From Dehalococcoidia bacterium (GTDB lineage Bacteria; Chloroflexota; Dehalococcoidia; GIF9; AB-539-J10), in contig SKVJ01000001.1 in NCBI GenBank assembly GCA_007129495.1, positions 24,876 to 88,875 of the forward strand: a stretch of DNA of 64,000 nucleotides, written 5' to 3'. The position numbers and the translations under genes were made by a program. Under the pieces are notes generated by a model that did not search any database, had not been told where the DNA came from, and saw only the letters and a list, made by a program, of their open reading frames with translations. Shown one piece after another: positions 63,721 to 64,000 of this stretch (the first letter of the stretch is position 1; the number at the start of each line of letters is the position of its first letter).

Positions 63721-64000
63721 TCAAGACTTCTTTAGCAGACCAGCTGCGACTCGGGCAGCTTCAGGACCATCGGCTGCATATCCATCCGCTCCAATCTTGT
63801 CAGCCCACTCGCTGGTGACAGGAGCACCTCCTACCATCACCTTGATCTTCCTACGAAGTCCCTCAGCCTCGAGCGCTCCGAGTACCTGGACCACCGAGGA
63901 CTGGGTCATGGTCAAGAGCGAAGAGAGCCCTAGAATGTCATAGTTGCCCTGCCGCACCGCTTCCACAAACTCGTCTGTAGATACGTCGACGCCCAGATCG
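63721..64000 (-). CDS. Corrinoid protein, second module (5' part outside window)
   Basis: Only the C-terminal ~93 residues are in the window: DLGVDVSTDEFVEAVRQ, DILGLSSLLTM, and KVMVGGAPVTSEWADKIGADGYA. This matches the B12 domain of the first corrinoid protein segment by segment. The DxHxxG motif should lie just outside. It pairs with the URO-D methyltransferase downstream. Confidence 0.9.
   Translation of the reverse strand, partial: DLGVDVSTDEFVEAVRQGNYDILGLSSLLTMTQSSVVQVLGALEAEGLRRKIKVMVGGAPVTSEWADKIGADGYAADGPEAARVAAGLLKKS

Overview
The window reads as a stretch of a Chloroflexota chromosome, most likely class Dehalococcoidia. This is inferred from gene content and order, not from a marker tree. 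Supporting signs are a compact aro operon in the order aroF-aroB-aroD-aroE-aroK-aroA-aroC-pheA-tyrA, a pyrG-transaldolase-rho block, a fatty-acid operon without fabZ that uses MaoC-type dehydratases, and many corrinoid, acyl-CoA and acetyl-CoA genes typical of anaerobic subsurface Dehalococcoidia. Promoters of the TTGACA / TACAAT type with 17-18 bp spacers recur, and several genes start almost at the predicted transcript 5' end.

Layout. 0-11 kb: the end of mfd; acetate uptake and activation (satP-like, acs); pyrG, a transaldolase, rho and a tiny four-Cys protein; a thiolase; and a corrinoid protein plus URO-D-type methyltransferase pair. 10.8-19.6 kb: the complete shikimate/Phe/Tyr operon on the minus strand, headed by an aromatic-codon leader peptide and a terminator/antiterminator. 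19.7-26 kb: ribF-tyrS, serA, DUF1015, yqeY, rpsU. 26-31 kb: the fatty-acid/phospholipid operon (two MaoC dehydratases, plsX, acpP, fabL, fabF, fabG). 31-41 kb: housekeeping genes (divergent PAP2, rhomboid, hydrolase, rplU-rpmA-rpmE, yqhQ, hisI-hisA, truB, tilS, phosphatase, DUF2344, CorC/HlyC protein). 41-49.6 kb: a carboxyltransferase, two acyl-CoA dehydrogenases, tRNA-His, a two-subunit B12 acyl-CoA mutase, its adenosyltransferase and a MeaB chaperone. 49.6-56 kb: low coding density with a Nudix hydrolase, a HAD phosphatase, an MFS transporter and decayed genes. 56-60.6 kb: a membrane redox/radical-SAM cluster. 61-64 kb: an enolase-superfamily gene and a second corrinoid/URO-D module running off the end.

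How the genes work together. Acetate and acyl-CoA chemistry (acs, thiolase, acyl-CoA dehydrogenases, carboxyltransferase, mutase) and methyl transfer through corrinoid proteins point to a heterotroph feeding small acids and methyl groups into acetyl-CoA metabolism. The aro operon appears controlled by translation of Phe/Tyr/Trp codons.

The most notable observations are: (1) the aro leader peptide and attenuator; (2) a CTP synthase whose glutaminase Cys is replaced by Gln; (3) rplU starting at ATT; (4) a divergent acyl-CoA mutase lacking the usual active-site residues; (5) a membrane-anchored AmrS-like radical SAM cluster without its usual partners.
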